From assembly GCF_902833045.1 (NCBI RefSeq), contig NZ_CADFDU010000014.1, positions 124,001-188,000 of the forward strand: 64,000 bases of DNA. The letters are read 5' to 3'. The translations under genes and the position numbers were made by a program. This DNA is from Burkholderia sp. BCC0322 (GTDB lineage: Bacteria > Pseudomonadota > Gammaproteobacteria > Burkholderiales > Burkholderiaceae). The notes beneath the pieces are model-generated. The model saw only the letters and a program-made list of their open reading frames with translations. It had not been told where the DNA came from and did not search any database. How positions within the stretch are numbered: position 1 is the first letter of the stretch; every line of letters starts with the position of its first letter. This document shows positions 55,556-63,959 of the stretch, piece by piece.

Positions 55556-57313
55556 ATGGACGTCGGATTCTTCAATCCGAACCGGACCGCCAACGCGTCC
55601 GCGTGGCGCGTCCTGCCGAACCGGTGGGATTTCATCGCGTTTCCGCTGATCATCTGCCTGCTCGCGATGGCGATCGTCGGTTTCCACGAAACGATGGCGC
55701 CGATCGGCACCCTGCAGACGCAGAAGATCTCGCTCGACCCGTCGAACCTGCCTGAATACGCGTTGCGCACCACGCTGCGGATGCTCGCCGCGATGGTTGC
55801 GTCGCTTGCGTTCACGCTGATCTACGGCACGCTCGCCGCGAAAAGCCGGCGTGCCGGCATGGTGCTGATCCCGATCCTCGACATCCTGCAGTCGGTGCCG
55901 GTGCTCGGTTTCATCTCGTTCACGGTCACGTTCTTCCTCGCGCTGTTCCCGAGCCGCGTGCTCGGCGCCGAGCTCGCGGCGATCTTCGCGATCTTCACGA
56001 GCCAGGCGTGGAACATGACGTTCAGCTTCTACCAGTCGCTGCGCACGGTGCCGCGCGATCTGGACGAAGTGTCGCGCGGCTTTCACCTGACGTCGTGGCA
56101 GCGCTTCTGGAAGCTCGAAGTGCCGTTCTCGATGCCGGGCCTGATCTGGAACATGATGATGTCGATGTCGGGCGGCTGGTTCTTCGTCGTCGCGTCGGAG
56201 GCCATCACCGTCGGCAACCAGACCATCACGCTGCCGGGCATCGGCGCGTATCTCGCGCAGGCGATCTCGGACAAGAACCTCGGTGCGATCGGCTGGGTGA
56301 TCCTCACGATGACCGTCGTGATCCTCGCGTACGACCAGCTCCTGTTCCGCCCGCTCATCGCGTGGGCCGACAAGTTCCGGATGGAAAACACCGCGTCGGG
56401 CGATGCACCGCAGTCCTGGCTGCTCGACCTCGTGCGCCGCACACGGCTGATTCATCAGCTGCTTGTGCCGGCCGGCTGGTTCTTCGCGAAGGCCGCGCGG
56501 ATTCCGCTGCGCCTGCCGCTGTCGGGTGCGATGCGTTTCTCGCTGCCGAAAGTCGAGAAGAAGGCGTCGCGCACGGTCGACATTGCGTGGGCGGGACTCC
56601 TACTGATCGGCACGGCGTATATCGTGTGGCGCGTCATCAGCTTCGTGTCGACCGGGGTGACGATGAGCGACGTCGGCCATGTGATCGTGCTCGGGCTCAT
56701 CACGCTGCTGCGCGTGGTCGTGCTGATCGCGATCGCGTCGGTGATCTGGGTGCCGATCGGTGTGTGGATCGGGCTGCGCCCGAAGCTCGCCGAAAAGCTG
56801 CAGCCGCTCGCGCAGTTCCTCGCGGCGTTCCCGGCGAACCTGCTGTTTCCGGTGTTCGTGATCGTGATCGCGCGCTTCCACCTGAACCCCGACATCTGGC
56901 TGTCGCCGCTGATCGTGCTCGGCACCCAGTGGTATATCCTGTTCAACGTGATTGCCGGCGCGACGTCCTACCCGAACGACTATCGCGAAGCGGCGACGAA
57001 CTTCCGCATCCGTGGCTGGCAGTGGTGGCGGCAGGCGATCCTGCCCGGCATCTTCCCGTACTACGTGACCGGCGCGATCACCGCATCGGGCGGTGCCTGG
57101 AACGCGAGCATCGTGTCGGAGGCCGTGCAGTGGGGCAATACCAAGATCGAGGCGCACGGCCTCGGCGCCTATATCGCGCAGACCACCGCGGCCGGCGATT
57201 TTCCGAAGATCATCCTGGGCATCGCCGTGATGTCCCTGTTCGTTACCCTGTTCAACCGCCTGCTGTGGCGTCCGCTGTATGCTTTCGCCGAAGCGAAGCT
57301 GCGGCTCGACTGA
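55556..57313 (+). CDS. ABC transporter permease with two fused BPD-type permease units
   Basis: A 585-residue inner-membrane protein made of two NitT/TauT-type permease units (about residues 25-290 and 345-580). Each has its own EAA loop: EVSRGFHLTSWQRFWKLEVPFSMP near 175 and EAATNFRIRGWQWWRQAILPGIFP near 475. A single chain can therefore form the whole translocation pore. A charged linker (about 290-345) joins the halves. The ATPase gene follows 22 bp later. No substrate-binding protein gene is nearby, so the substrate is unknown; the family covers nitrate, sulfonate, taurine and related anions. Confidence 0.92.
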   Translation: MDVGFFNPNRTANASAWRVLPNRWDFIAFPLIICLLAMAIVGFHETMAPIGTLQTQKISLDPSNLPEYALRTTLRMLAAMVASLAFTLIYGTLAAKSRRAGMVLIPILDILQSVPVLGFISFTVTFFLALFPSRVLGAELAAIFAIFTSQAWNMTFSFYQSLRTVPRDLDEVSRGFHLTSWQRFWKLEVPFSMPGLIWNMMMSMSGGWFFVVASEAITVGNQTITLPGIGAYLAQAISDKNLGAIGWVILTMTVVILAYDQLLFRPLIAWADKFRMENTASGDAPQSWLLDLVRRTRLIHQLLVPAGWFFAKAARIPLRLPLSGAMRFSLPKVEKKASRTVDIAWAGLLLIGTAYIVWRVISFVSTGVTMSDVGHVIVLGLITLLRVVVLIAIASVIWVPIGVWIGLRPKLAEKLQPLAQFLAAFPANLLFPVFVIVIARFHLNPDIWLSPLIVLGTQWYILFNVIAGATSYPNDYREAATNFRIRGWQWWRQAILPGIFPYYVTGAITASGGAWNASIVSEAVQWGNTKIEAHGLGAYIAQTTAAGDFPKIILGIAVMSLFVTLFNRLLWRPLYAFAEAKLRLD

Positions 57314-57335
57314 GACCGATTGAGAGCGAAACGCG

Positions 57336-58673
57336 ATGCACAATCCGAATGCTGTAAACGCCCCCGTCCAGACGAACCAACCGCCGCGCCTCGGTGAGGA
57401 AATCCTGCGCGTCGATCACGTCTGTCGCGGCTTCAACAAGACGCAGGGCGAGCTGCTCGTGCTCGACGATGCGAACCTGTCGCTGCGCGAAGGCGAGATC
57501 GTCGGGCTGCTCGGCCGTTCCGGCTCGGGCAAGTCGACGCTGCTGCGTATCATCGCCGGGCTGATCGAGCCGACCGGCGGCGAGGTGACCTACCTCGGCC
57601 AGCCGCTGCGCGGCCCGGCCGAAGGCGTCGCGATGGTGTTCCAGACCTTCGCGCTGTTCCCGTGGCTCACCGTGCTGCAGAACGTGGAAGCCGGCCTCGA
57701 AGCGCTCGGCGTCGGCGCACGCGAGCGGCGCGAGCGTGCGCTTGCCGCGATCGACCTGATCGGTCTCGACGGCTTCGAGAACGCGTACCCGCGCGAGTTG
57801 TCGGGCGGCATGCGCCAGCGCGTGGGCTTCGCGCGCGCGCTCGTCGTCGACCCGACGATCCTGCTGATGGACGAGCCGTTCTCCGCGCTCGACGTGCTGA
57901 CGGCCGAGACGCTGCGTACCGACCTGCTCGATCTGTGGACGCAGGGCCGCATGCCGATCAAGTCGGTGCTGATCGTCACGCACAACATCGAGGAAGCGGT
58001 GTTCATGTGCGACCGGATCCTCGTGCTGTCGTCGAACCCGGGCCGCGTGATCGCCGAGATCAAGGTGCCGTTCAAGCATCCGCGCAACCGTCTCGACCCG
58101 GCGTTCCGCAAGCTCGTCGACGACATCTACGCGAAGATGACGGCCCGCCAGACCGGCGAGGCGACGAAGAAGGGGCTCGAGCTCGGCAGCTGGCTGCCGC
58201 AGGTGTCGACCAACCTGATGGCCGGCCTGATCGAGACGCTCGCGATGGCGCCGTACCACGGCCGCGCAGACATGCCGGAAATCGCGCGCACGCTGCACCT
58301 CGAGGTCGACGACCTGTTCCCGATCGCCGAAGTGCTGCAGTACCTCGGTTTCGCGGACGTGCGGGAAGGGGACGTGTTCCTGACGCCGCCGGGGCGCGTG
58401 TTCGCGGAATTCGGCACGCAGGAGCGCAAGCTGATGTTCGCGGATCACCTGCTGAAGCATGTGCCGCTCGCCGCGCGGATCAAGAAGGTGCTGAACGAGC
58501 GCCCGGGCCATCGTGCGCCGCGCGTGCGCTTCGAGCAGGAGCTGGAGGATTTCCTGTCGGACGGCGCCGCCGAGGAGACGCTCGACGCGGTGATCGACTG
58601 GGGCCGTTACGGCGAGATCTTCTCGTACAACGACCAGACCGAGATTTTCAGTCTCGAGGACGTCGAGTCCTGA
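57336..58673 (+). CDS. ABC transporter ATPase with C-terminal AAA-associated domain
   Basis: A 445-residue protein. The N-terminal NitT/TauT-type ATPase (about 20-270) has Walker A GRSGSGKST, Q-loop FQTFALFPW, signature LSGGMRQR, Walker B LLMDEPFSALD and the switch His in THNIEEA. The C-terminal 150 residues match the AAA_assoc_C domain, found in a subset of nitrate/sulfonate-like transporters and probably regulatory. It is the partner of the fused permease 22 bp upstream. A perfect 28-bp palindromic terminator follows. Confidence 0.92.
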   Translation: MHNPNAVNAPVQTNQPPRLGEEILRVDHVCRGFNKTQGELLVLDDANLSLREGEIVGLLGRSGSGKSTLLRIIAGLIEPTGGEVTYLGQPLRGPAEGVAMVFQTFALFPWLTVLQNVEAGLEALGVGARERRERALAAIDLIGLDGFENAYPRELSGGMRQRVGFARALVVDPTILLMDEPFSALDVLTAETLRTDLLDLWTQGRMPIKSVLIVTHNIEEAVFMCDRILVLSSNPGRVIAEIKVPFKHPRNRLDPAFRKLVDDIYAKMTARQTGEATKKGLELGSWLPQVSTNLMAGLIETLAMAPYHGRADMPEIARTLHLEVDDLFPIAEVLQYLGFADVREGDVFLTPPGRVFAEFGTQERKLMFADHLLKHVPLAARIKKVLNERPGHRAPRVRFEQELEDFLSDGAAEETLDAVIDWGRYGEIFSYNDQTEIFSLEDVES

Positions 58674-58676
58674 TCG

Positions 58677-58704
58677 ACATGCCGGGCCGTACGGCCCGGC
58701 ATGT
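58677..58704. terminator. 28-bp perfect palindrome ending the ABC operon
   Basis: ACATGCCGGGCCGT and its exact reverse complement form a 28-bp palindrome 4 bp after the ATPase stop. In RNA it gives a very stable hairpin. It also faces the convergent lipoprotein operon, so it may stop both; there is no strong T-run. Confidence 0.7.
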
Positions 58705-58723
58705 GTGTATGCGCCGCGCACCT

Positions 58724-59218
58724 TTACTGCAGATTCCCCCACCGGTCGACCGCCGGTTCCGCCGACGCCCACTTCCAGTGCGTGCCTTGCTGGCACGCAT
58801 TCGCGAAATACCAGTCGGCCTTGTCGCCGTCCTTCACCGAGAACGCGAATTCCTTGCACATCGCGAGCGCCGACGCGTATGCGCGCGTGACGCGCACTTC
58901 GCCTTCGCCGTTTTCGAGCGGCAGCGTGTTCTTCACCTTCCACGGCTTCACATCGCCGACGGCCAGGCTGCCGGCCACCTTCGCGATCGCGTCCTGCTGG
59001 TTCTGATGGAACTGCTTCATCGTGCGGTTGACGGCTTCGTCGGTCGCCGCCTGCACGGCAATCCCGACGCCGACGCCGACCGCCGGGTTCGCGGTGACGA
59101 GGCCCGTCGCCGCGCCGGCGAGCGCGCCGCTCGCCGCGCCGACCGACCCGCAGCCCGACAGCGTGGCCGTCGCCGCGCACAGCGCGCCGATGGCCGCGAT
59201 ACGAAGCGTGACGCTCAT
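58724..59218 (-). CDS. Glycine-zipper lipoprotein, second of a paralogous pair
   Basis: A 164-residue lipoprotein with a signal peptide ending LSGC (Cys near residue 23). A Gly/Ala-rich zipper (about 25-60, GAASGALAGAATGLV type) follows, then a conserved domain: QQDAIAKVAGSLAVGDVKPW, CKEFAFSV, WYFANAC and the C-terminal WKWASAEPAVDRWGNLQ. The same core is found in the neighbouring upstream gene, so they arose by duplication. Function is unknown; glycine-zipper lipoproteins are typically outer-membrane anchored. Its ATG overlaps the stop of the upstream paralogue by 4 bp, indicating coupled translation. Confidence 0.82.
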   Translation of the reverse strand: MSVTLRIAAIGALCAATATLSGCGSVGAASGALAGAATGLVTANPAVGVGVGIAVQAATDEAVNRTMKQFHQNQQDAIAKVAGSLAVGDVKPWKVKNTLPLENGEGEVRVTRAYASALAMCKEFAFSVKDGDKADWYFANACQQGTHWKWASAEPAVDRWGNLQ

Positions 59219-59766
59219 TGCAGCGCGCCCCAGCGTTCGGTCGCCGGTTCGGCCGATGCCCACTTCCACACGGGGCCGTCGCGGCAGATCGTGGCGACGT
59301 AGAACGCCGATTGCGCGGCCTTGTCGCCCTTGGCGGGCGTGTCGACCGCGAACACGATTTCCTTGCAGTCGAGCGGGCCGACGCTGATCATCCGGCTGAC
59401 CGTCACGCGACCTTGCTCGTCGTCCTCGATCGGGAACGCGTGGTGCGTCGACCAAGGCGCGACCCCGCCCACGTCGAGCGGGCCGGCGGCCTTCGCGATC
59501 TGATCCTGTGTGTAGCGGTGAGCGACGCGCTGCGTGTACTGGACGCCTGCTCGCGCGCCGGCGACGGCGCCGAGGCCGATGCCCGTCGCGACGGCGGCGT
59601 TGCTGGTGACCTTGGAGGCGATCGCGGCGCCCGCGATACCGGCGCCGGCTGTCGCGCCCTCGCTATACAGCGAGTTGCAGCCGGACAGCAGTGCGGCCGT
59701 GGCGATCACGGCCAGCACGACGCGCGCCGGCATGGCCCGGCGCGGCGATTCGAAACGATTGTTCAT
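59215..59766 (-). CDS. Glycine-zipper lipoprotein, first of a paralogous pair
   Basis: A 183-residue lipoprotein. The signal peptide ends LLSGC (Cys near residue 30). A Gly/Ala zipper (about 38-75) leads to a domain sharing the same landmarks as its neighbour: QDQIAKAAGPLDVGGVAPW, CKEIVFAV, YVATIC and WKWASAEPATERWGALQ. The two conserved Cys in CKE and the later C could form a disulfide. A good promoter (TTGTCA-17-TATGAC) lies about 75 bp upstream, overlapped by an inverted repeat. I do not recognise a named family. Confidence 0.82.
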   Translation of the reverse strand: MNNRFESPRRAMPARVVLAVIATAALLSGCNSLYSEGATAGAGIAGAAIASKVTSNAAVATGIGLGAVAGARAGVQYTQRVAHRYTQDQIAKAAGPLDVGGVAPWSTHHAFPIEDDEQGRVTVSRMISVGPLDCKEIVFAVDTPAKGDKAAQSAFYVATICRDGPVWKWASAEPATERWGALQ

Positions 59767-59833
59767 CCCTGAGTGCAAGTCCTGTCTGGGTGAGCGGCGT
59801 CGCATGCACGCCGTCATGCCGCGTCATTGTTTC

Positions 59834-59868
59834 GCAATTGTCATAGGAAAATTGCAAAGCTTTGACAA
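59834..59868 (-). promoter_or_regulatory. Promoter and overlapping inverted repeat of the lipoprotein pair
   Basis: On the minus strand TTGTCA (59863-59868) and TATGAC (59840-59845) are separated by exactly 17 bp. A GCAATT/AATTGC inverted repeat (59834-59839 and 59850-59855) straddles the -10, so a bound protein could block it. The start codon is about 74 bp downstream. Confidence 0.6.
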
Positions 59869-60054
59869 ATCGCCGGACGGCAGGCCGCGCGCGTGCGCGC
59901 GGCGCCATTGTCGGACAGATGAATCGAGCGGGGTCGAAACGTTACAAATTGAAGGCAATTGTTACCTTGGCATGCAAGGAAGCGACCTAGACTTTTGAGT
60001 CATGGAATGTTTCTACGACGGCCTCGGGCCGCGCCGCACATGAGACACCCAGCC

Positions 60055-60252
60055 ATGCGTCGTTCGAAACGGTTTTCGCCCCGGCCGCCGGATGCAGCGG
60101 CAGACCACCCGCGTCCGCGGACCGACGCGCCAGCGGTACCGCCTGCCGGCGCGCCCGGCGAGACGCCGTCCGACGGTGATCACAACCAGGGCGGCGCTCG
60201 CCCGGAAGGGCTCGACTATCAGCGGGATCTCGGCCAGGAGCAGGACGCCTGA
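60055..60252 (+). CDS. Possible small disordered protein upstream of otsA
   Basis: A 65-codon frame encoding an Arg/Pro/Asp/Gly-rich, probably disordered peptide (MRRSKRFSPRPPD at the start, GLDYQRDLGQEQDA at the end); an in-frame ATG at 60040 is an alternative start. Its strand matches otsA and nothing overlaps it. There is no strong ribosome site or known domain, so it may be only an open frame in GC-rich DNA. The rest of the 59869-60393 gap shows only an A/T-rich patch (59935-60000) and the otsA ribosome site. Confidence 0.3.
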   Translation: MRRSKRFSPRPPDAAADHPRPRTDAPAVPPAGAPGETPSDGDHNQGGARPEGLDYQRDLGQEQDA

Positions 60253-60393
60253 TGTCATTGCCGCCGCACTCGGCCGCTGTCTTTCACACCTGCATTGCTC
60301 ACGTCTGAATCGCTGCACGGCCGCCTTCGAGGAGCCGTGTCCGCCGTGGCGCGCGTCGCGCGCCAGCCAATCGAATCGAGGAGGGGAAGCCGC

Positions 60394-61815
60394 ATGAGCA
60401 GATTGATCGTGGTATCGAACCGTGTCGCCGCCGGCGAGGACACACGCCCGAGCGCGGGTGGCCTGGCGGTCGGCGTGATGGACGCGCTGAAGGAAACGGG
60501 CGGCATCTGGTTCGGCTGGAACGGCGAGATCGTCGGCGCGCCCGACGCCGAGCCCGCGATCCAGCGGGACGGCAACGTCACCTATGCGACGGTCGGGCTG
60601 ACCCGGCGCGACTACGACCAGTACTACCGCGGCTTCTCGAACGCGACGCTGTGGCCGGTGTTCCATTACCGCGGCGATCTCGCGCGCTTCGACCGCCAGG
60701 AGTACGCGGGCTATCTTCGAGTGAACGCGATGCTCGCCAAGCAGCTTGCCGCATTGCTGCGCCCCGACGACCTGATCTGGGTGCACGACTATCACCTGTT
60801 GCCGTTTGCGCATTGCCTGCGCGAGCTCGGCGTGAAGAACCCGATCGGCTTCTTCCTGCATATTCCGTTTCCGTCGCCCGACATGCTGCGTCTCGTGCCG
60901 CCGCACGAGGAACTCGTGAAGTTCATGTGCGCGTACGATGTCGCGGGCTTCCAGACCGAGAACGACAAGCAGGCGTTTACCGACTACATCGAGCGGCGCG
61001 GGATCGGCGCGGCGAGCGACGACGGGATGCTGCACGCGCACGGTCGCGTCGTGAAGGTCGCCGCCTATCCGATCGGCGTGCATCCCGACGCGATTGCGCA
61101 GGTGGCCGTCCAGTACGGCACGCGCAAGCCGGTGAAGATGCTGCGCGAGGCGCTCGACGGCCGCAAGCTGGTGATGAGCGTCGACCGCCTCGATTACTCG
61201 AAGGGGCTGGTCGAGCGCTTCCAGTCGTTCGAGCGGATGCTCGCGAATGCGCCGGGCTGGCAGGGGCGCGTGTCGCTCCTGCAGATCGCGCCGCCGACGC
61301 GCTCCGACGTGAAGACCTATCAGGACATTCGCGAAACGCTCGAGGGCGAGGCGGGCCGGATCAACGGCCGCTTTTCGCAGCTCGACTGGACACCGATCCA
61401 GTACCTGAACCGCAAGTACGAGCGCAACCTGCTGATGGCGTTCTTCCGGATGTCGCAGGTGGGCTACGTGACGCCGTTGCGCGACGGGATGAATCTCGTC
61501 GCGAAGGAGTACGTCGCGTCGCAGGACCCGGCCGATCCGGGCGTGCTCGTGCTGTCGGAGTTCGCGGGCGCGGCAGCGGAGCTGACCGGCGCGCTTCTCG
61601 TCAATCCGTACGACCTGTCGCAGATGGCCGAGGCGCTCGAGCGCGCGCTGTCGATGCCGCTCGCGGAGCGGCAGGCGCGCCACGAGGAGAACCTCGCCCG
61701 GCTGCGCGTCAACGACCTGTCGGTCTGGCGCGATACGTTCGTTGCCGACTTGCGCAGCGTTGCGGCCGCCGCGTCGGTCACGCGCCGCGCGGGCCGGCGG
61801 GTTGCGCATGCGTGA
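60394..61815 (+). CDS. otsA: Trehalose-6-phosphate synthase
   Basis: A 473-residue GT20 glycosyltransferase that joins UDP-glucose and glucose-6-phosphate. Conserved blocks are SNRV (residues 8-11), the glycine-rich GGLAVG near 22, WVHDYHLLPFA near 129, the catalytic region VDRLDYSKG near 263 and the donor-binding LRDGMNLVAKEYVA near 365. The ATG has a GGAGGGG site. No otsB phosphatase gene is present; the next gene overlaps by 8 bp and encodes an AAA ATPase instead. Confidence 0.95.
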   Translation: MSRLIVVSNRVAAGEDTRPSAGGLAVGVMDALKETGGIWFGWNGEIVGAPDAEPAIQRDGNVTYATVGLTRRDYDQYYRGFSNATLWPVFHYRGDLARFDRQEYAGYLRVNAMLAKQLAALLRPDDLIWVHDYHLLPFAHCLRELGVKNPIGFFLHIPFPSPDMLRLVPPHEELVKFMCAYDVAGFQTENDKQAFTDYIERRGIGAASDDGMLHAHGRVVKVAAYPIGVHPDAIAQVAVQYGTRKPVKMLREALDGRKLVMSVDRLDYSKGLVERFQSFERMLANAPGWQGRVSLLQIAPPTRSDVKTYQDIRETLEGEAGRINGRFSQLDWTPIQYLNRKYERNLLMAFFRMSQVGYVTPLRDGMNLVAKEYVASQDPADPGVLVLSEFAGAAAELTGALLVNPYDLSQMAEALERALSMPLAERQARHEENLARLRVNDLSVWRDTFVADLRSVAAAASVTRRAGRRVAHA

Positions 61816-62401
61816 TTTCATGCAGGAGCCCGGCGCCGCCGACGACGCGAGCGAAGACGCCGTCCACCGCTTCTTCGTCGTGACCGGTGGCCCGGGTTCG
61901 GGCAAGAGCACGTTGCTCGATGCGCTCGAGCACGCCGGTTTCTCGCGCTCGCAGGAAGCGGGCCGCGGCGTGATCCGCGACCAGATGGCGATCGACGGTC
62001 AGGCGTTGCCATGGCGCGACCCGGCCGCGTTCGCCGAGCTGATGCTGAGCTGGGAGATGCGCTCGTACGATCTTGCGCGCCGCGTGCGCGGACCCGTGTT
62101 CTTCGATCGTGGCGTGCCGGACGTGGTCGGCTACCTGAGACTGACGGGGCTGCCGGTGCCCGCGCATGCGCAAGCCGCGGCCCGCCGTTTCCGCTATCAC
62201 CCGCGCGTGTTCATCGCGCCGCCGTGGCCGGACGTCTATGCGCAGGACACCGAGCGCCGGCAGGATTTCGCGGAAGCCGTGCGCACCTACGACGCGATGG
62301 TCGAGTGCTACACGTCATATGACTACCGGCTGATCGAATTGCCGCGCGACAGCGTGCAGGCGCGCGTGCGTTTCGTGATGGACGCGCTCGACGCGGCATG
62401 A
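61808..62401 (+). CDS. AAA-family ATPase/kinase-like protein (PF13521 type)
   Basis: A 197-residue P-loop protein with Walker A GGPGSGKST near residues 27-35, the RGVIRDQ block and a Walker-B-like VFFDRGVPDVVGY near 95. This is the pattern of AAA_28 proteins, some of which act as nucleoside or sugar kinases. Its role next to otsA is unknown. It overlaps the otsA end by 8 bp and is probably coupled; an ATG at 61820 is an alternative start. Confidence 0.8.
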   Translation: MRDFMQEPGAADDASEDAVHRFFVVTGGPGSGKSTLLDALEHAGFSRSQEAGRGVIRDQMAIDGQALPWRDPAAFAELMLSWEMRSYDLARRVRGPVFFDRGVPDVVGYLRLTGLPVPAHAQAAARRFRYHPRVFIAPPWPDVYAQDTERRQDFAEAVRTYDAMVECYTSYDYRLIELPRDSVQARVRFVMDALDAA

Positions 62402-62432
62402 TGCCCGGCTGCGCGCGTGGTGCGTGGCGGCG

Positions 62433-63800
62433 TCAGGTCGCCGTGTCCGGGCGAGGCGACGTGATGCGCAGCATGCTGACGACCGCGGCCACCGCAGCGA
62501 ATGCCGCGGCGACATAGAGCGCAGTCGTCGGCCCGCGATCGGGCGCGAGCCCGAAAATCAATGCGACGAGCGCGGCGCCAAGCGTCTGCCCGGTCAGCCG
62601 CGCGGTGCTCAGCATGCCGCCCGCGCCGCCGCTGCGCTCGCGCGGCGCCGACGACAGCATCGCGCGGTTGTTCGGCGACTGGAACAACCCGAAGCCCGCA
62701 CCGCACAGCGCCATCCGCCAGACAATATCGACGGTGCCCGGGTGCGCGCCGATCGTCGCGAGCGACAACAGCCCGGCCGCGAACAGCGCGAGCCCGATCC
62801 CGCCAAGGATGCCAGCCGAATAGCGATCCGACAGCACGCCCGCGAGCGGCGCGGCGAACACGATCACGAGCGGCCACGGCGTCATGTAGAGGCCCGTCTC
62901 GACCTGCGAGAAGCCGAGCGAATTCTGCAGCCAGAACGGCAGCGCGACGAACGCGAGCATCTGCGACGTGAACGACGCCGTCGACGTATAGACCGACAGC
63001 GCGAACATCGGGATGCGCATCAGGTCGACCGGCAGCAGCGGCGCCGGCTGCGACAGCTGGCGCTTCACGAAGAAGTAGCCGACGACGAACGCGACGGCCA
63101 GCTCGGCCGCGACGTACGCATGGCCTTCGCCGTGGCCGAGCCCGTCCACGGCCGTGATCAGCAGCCCGAACACGCACGCGTTCATCAGCGCGCTCGGGAA
63201 ATCGTACGGCGCATCGTGCAGCGGGTTCGCCGGAAGCGCGCGCAGGCTGCCGAGTACCGCGGCGATACCGATCGGCACGTTGACCGCGAACAGCCACGGC
63301 CACGATGCGAACGACAGGATCGCGGACGCGACCGTCGGCCCGATTGCCGACGACAACGCCACCACCATCGCGTTGATCGACAGCCCGCGCCCGAGCATCG
63401 ACGACGGGTAGATCATCCGCACGAGCGCCGCGTTGACGCTCATGATGCCGGCCGCGCCGAAGCCCTGGATCACGCGCATCACGGCCAGCATCGGCAGTGA
63501 GCCCGCGAGCGCGCAGCCGAGCGACGCCGCGCTGAACAGCGCAAGCCCCGCGATGTAGATGCGGCGATATCCGATGCGCTCGCCAAGCGATGCGAGCGGC
63601 AGCAGCGTGATCGTGACCGCGAGCTGGTACGCATTTACGATCCAGATCGACGCGGCGTCGGATGCGTGCAGGTCGTGTGCGATCGTCGGCAGCGCGACGT
63701 TCGCGATGGCGCCGTCGAGCACGGCGAGCGTGATGCCCAGTGCGACGCAGACGATCGCCCAGTAGCGTTGCGGAAGCGGCAGGCCGGTATCGGCGTTCAT
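62433..63800 (-). CDS. MFS drug/proton antiporter, DHA2 (14-segment) type
   Basis: A 455-residue transporter. The LDGAIANVALPTIAHDL block at about residues 28-45 is the motif of DHA2 exporters (QacA/EmrB group), and the chain has about 14 hydrophobic segments. LGERIGYRRIYIAG near 70 is motif A. It probably exports hydrophobic or cationic compounds by proton exchange. The start was set at MNADTG (63800); a longer frame to 63857 adds residues unlike the family. No regulator is adjacent inside the window. Confidence 0.88.
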   Translation of the reverse strand: MNADTGLPLPQRYWAIVCVALGITLAVLDGAIANVALPTIAHDLHASDAASIWIVNAYQLAVTITLLPLASLGERIGYRRIYIAGLALFSAASLGCALAGSLPMLAVMRVIQGFGAAGIMSVNAALVRMIYPSSMLGRGLSINAMVVALSSAIGPTVASAILSFASWPWLFAVNVPIGIAAVLGSLRALPANPLHDAPYDFPSALMNACVFGLLITAVDGLGHGEGHAYVAAELAVAFVVGYFFVKRQLSQPAPLLPVDLMRIPMFALSVYTSTASFTSQMLAFVALPFWLQNSLGFSQVETGLYMTPWPLVIVFAAPLAGVLSDRYSAGILGGIGLALFAAGLLSLATIGAHPGTVDIVWRMALCGAGFGLFQSPNNRAMLSSAPRERSGGAGGMLSTARLTGQTLGAALVALIFGLAPDRGPTTALYVAAAFAAVAAVVSMLRITSPRPDTAT

Positions 63801-63959
63801 GGCGGGGCAGATGCGTGGTTGTCCGCGCGCCCGGTTGCCGGTTGCGTGCGCAACCATGCGAAAAGGGTGGAGGTGGCGATGAGCGGCCCGGCCGGCGCAA
63901 CGGCGCTGGAGCGGGGCCGGTCGAGTGTATCACCGGGCCGCATGGCGCGACGCCGGCAC

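Noticed and set aside
55191-55556. Short plus-strand frames before the ABC permease
   Set aside because: They end just before or overlap the permease start, lack ribosome sites and have typical shadow composition.
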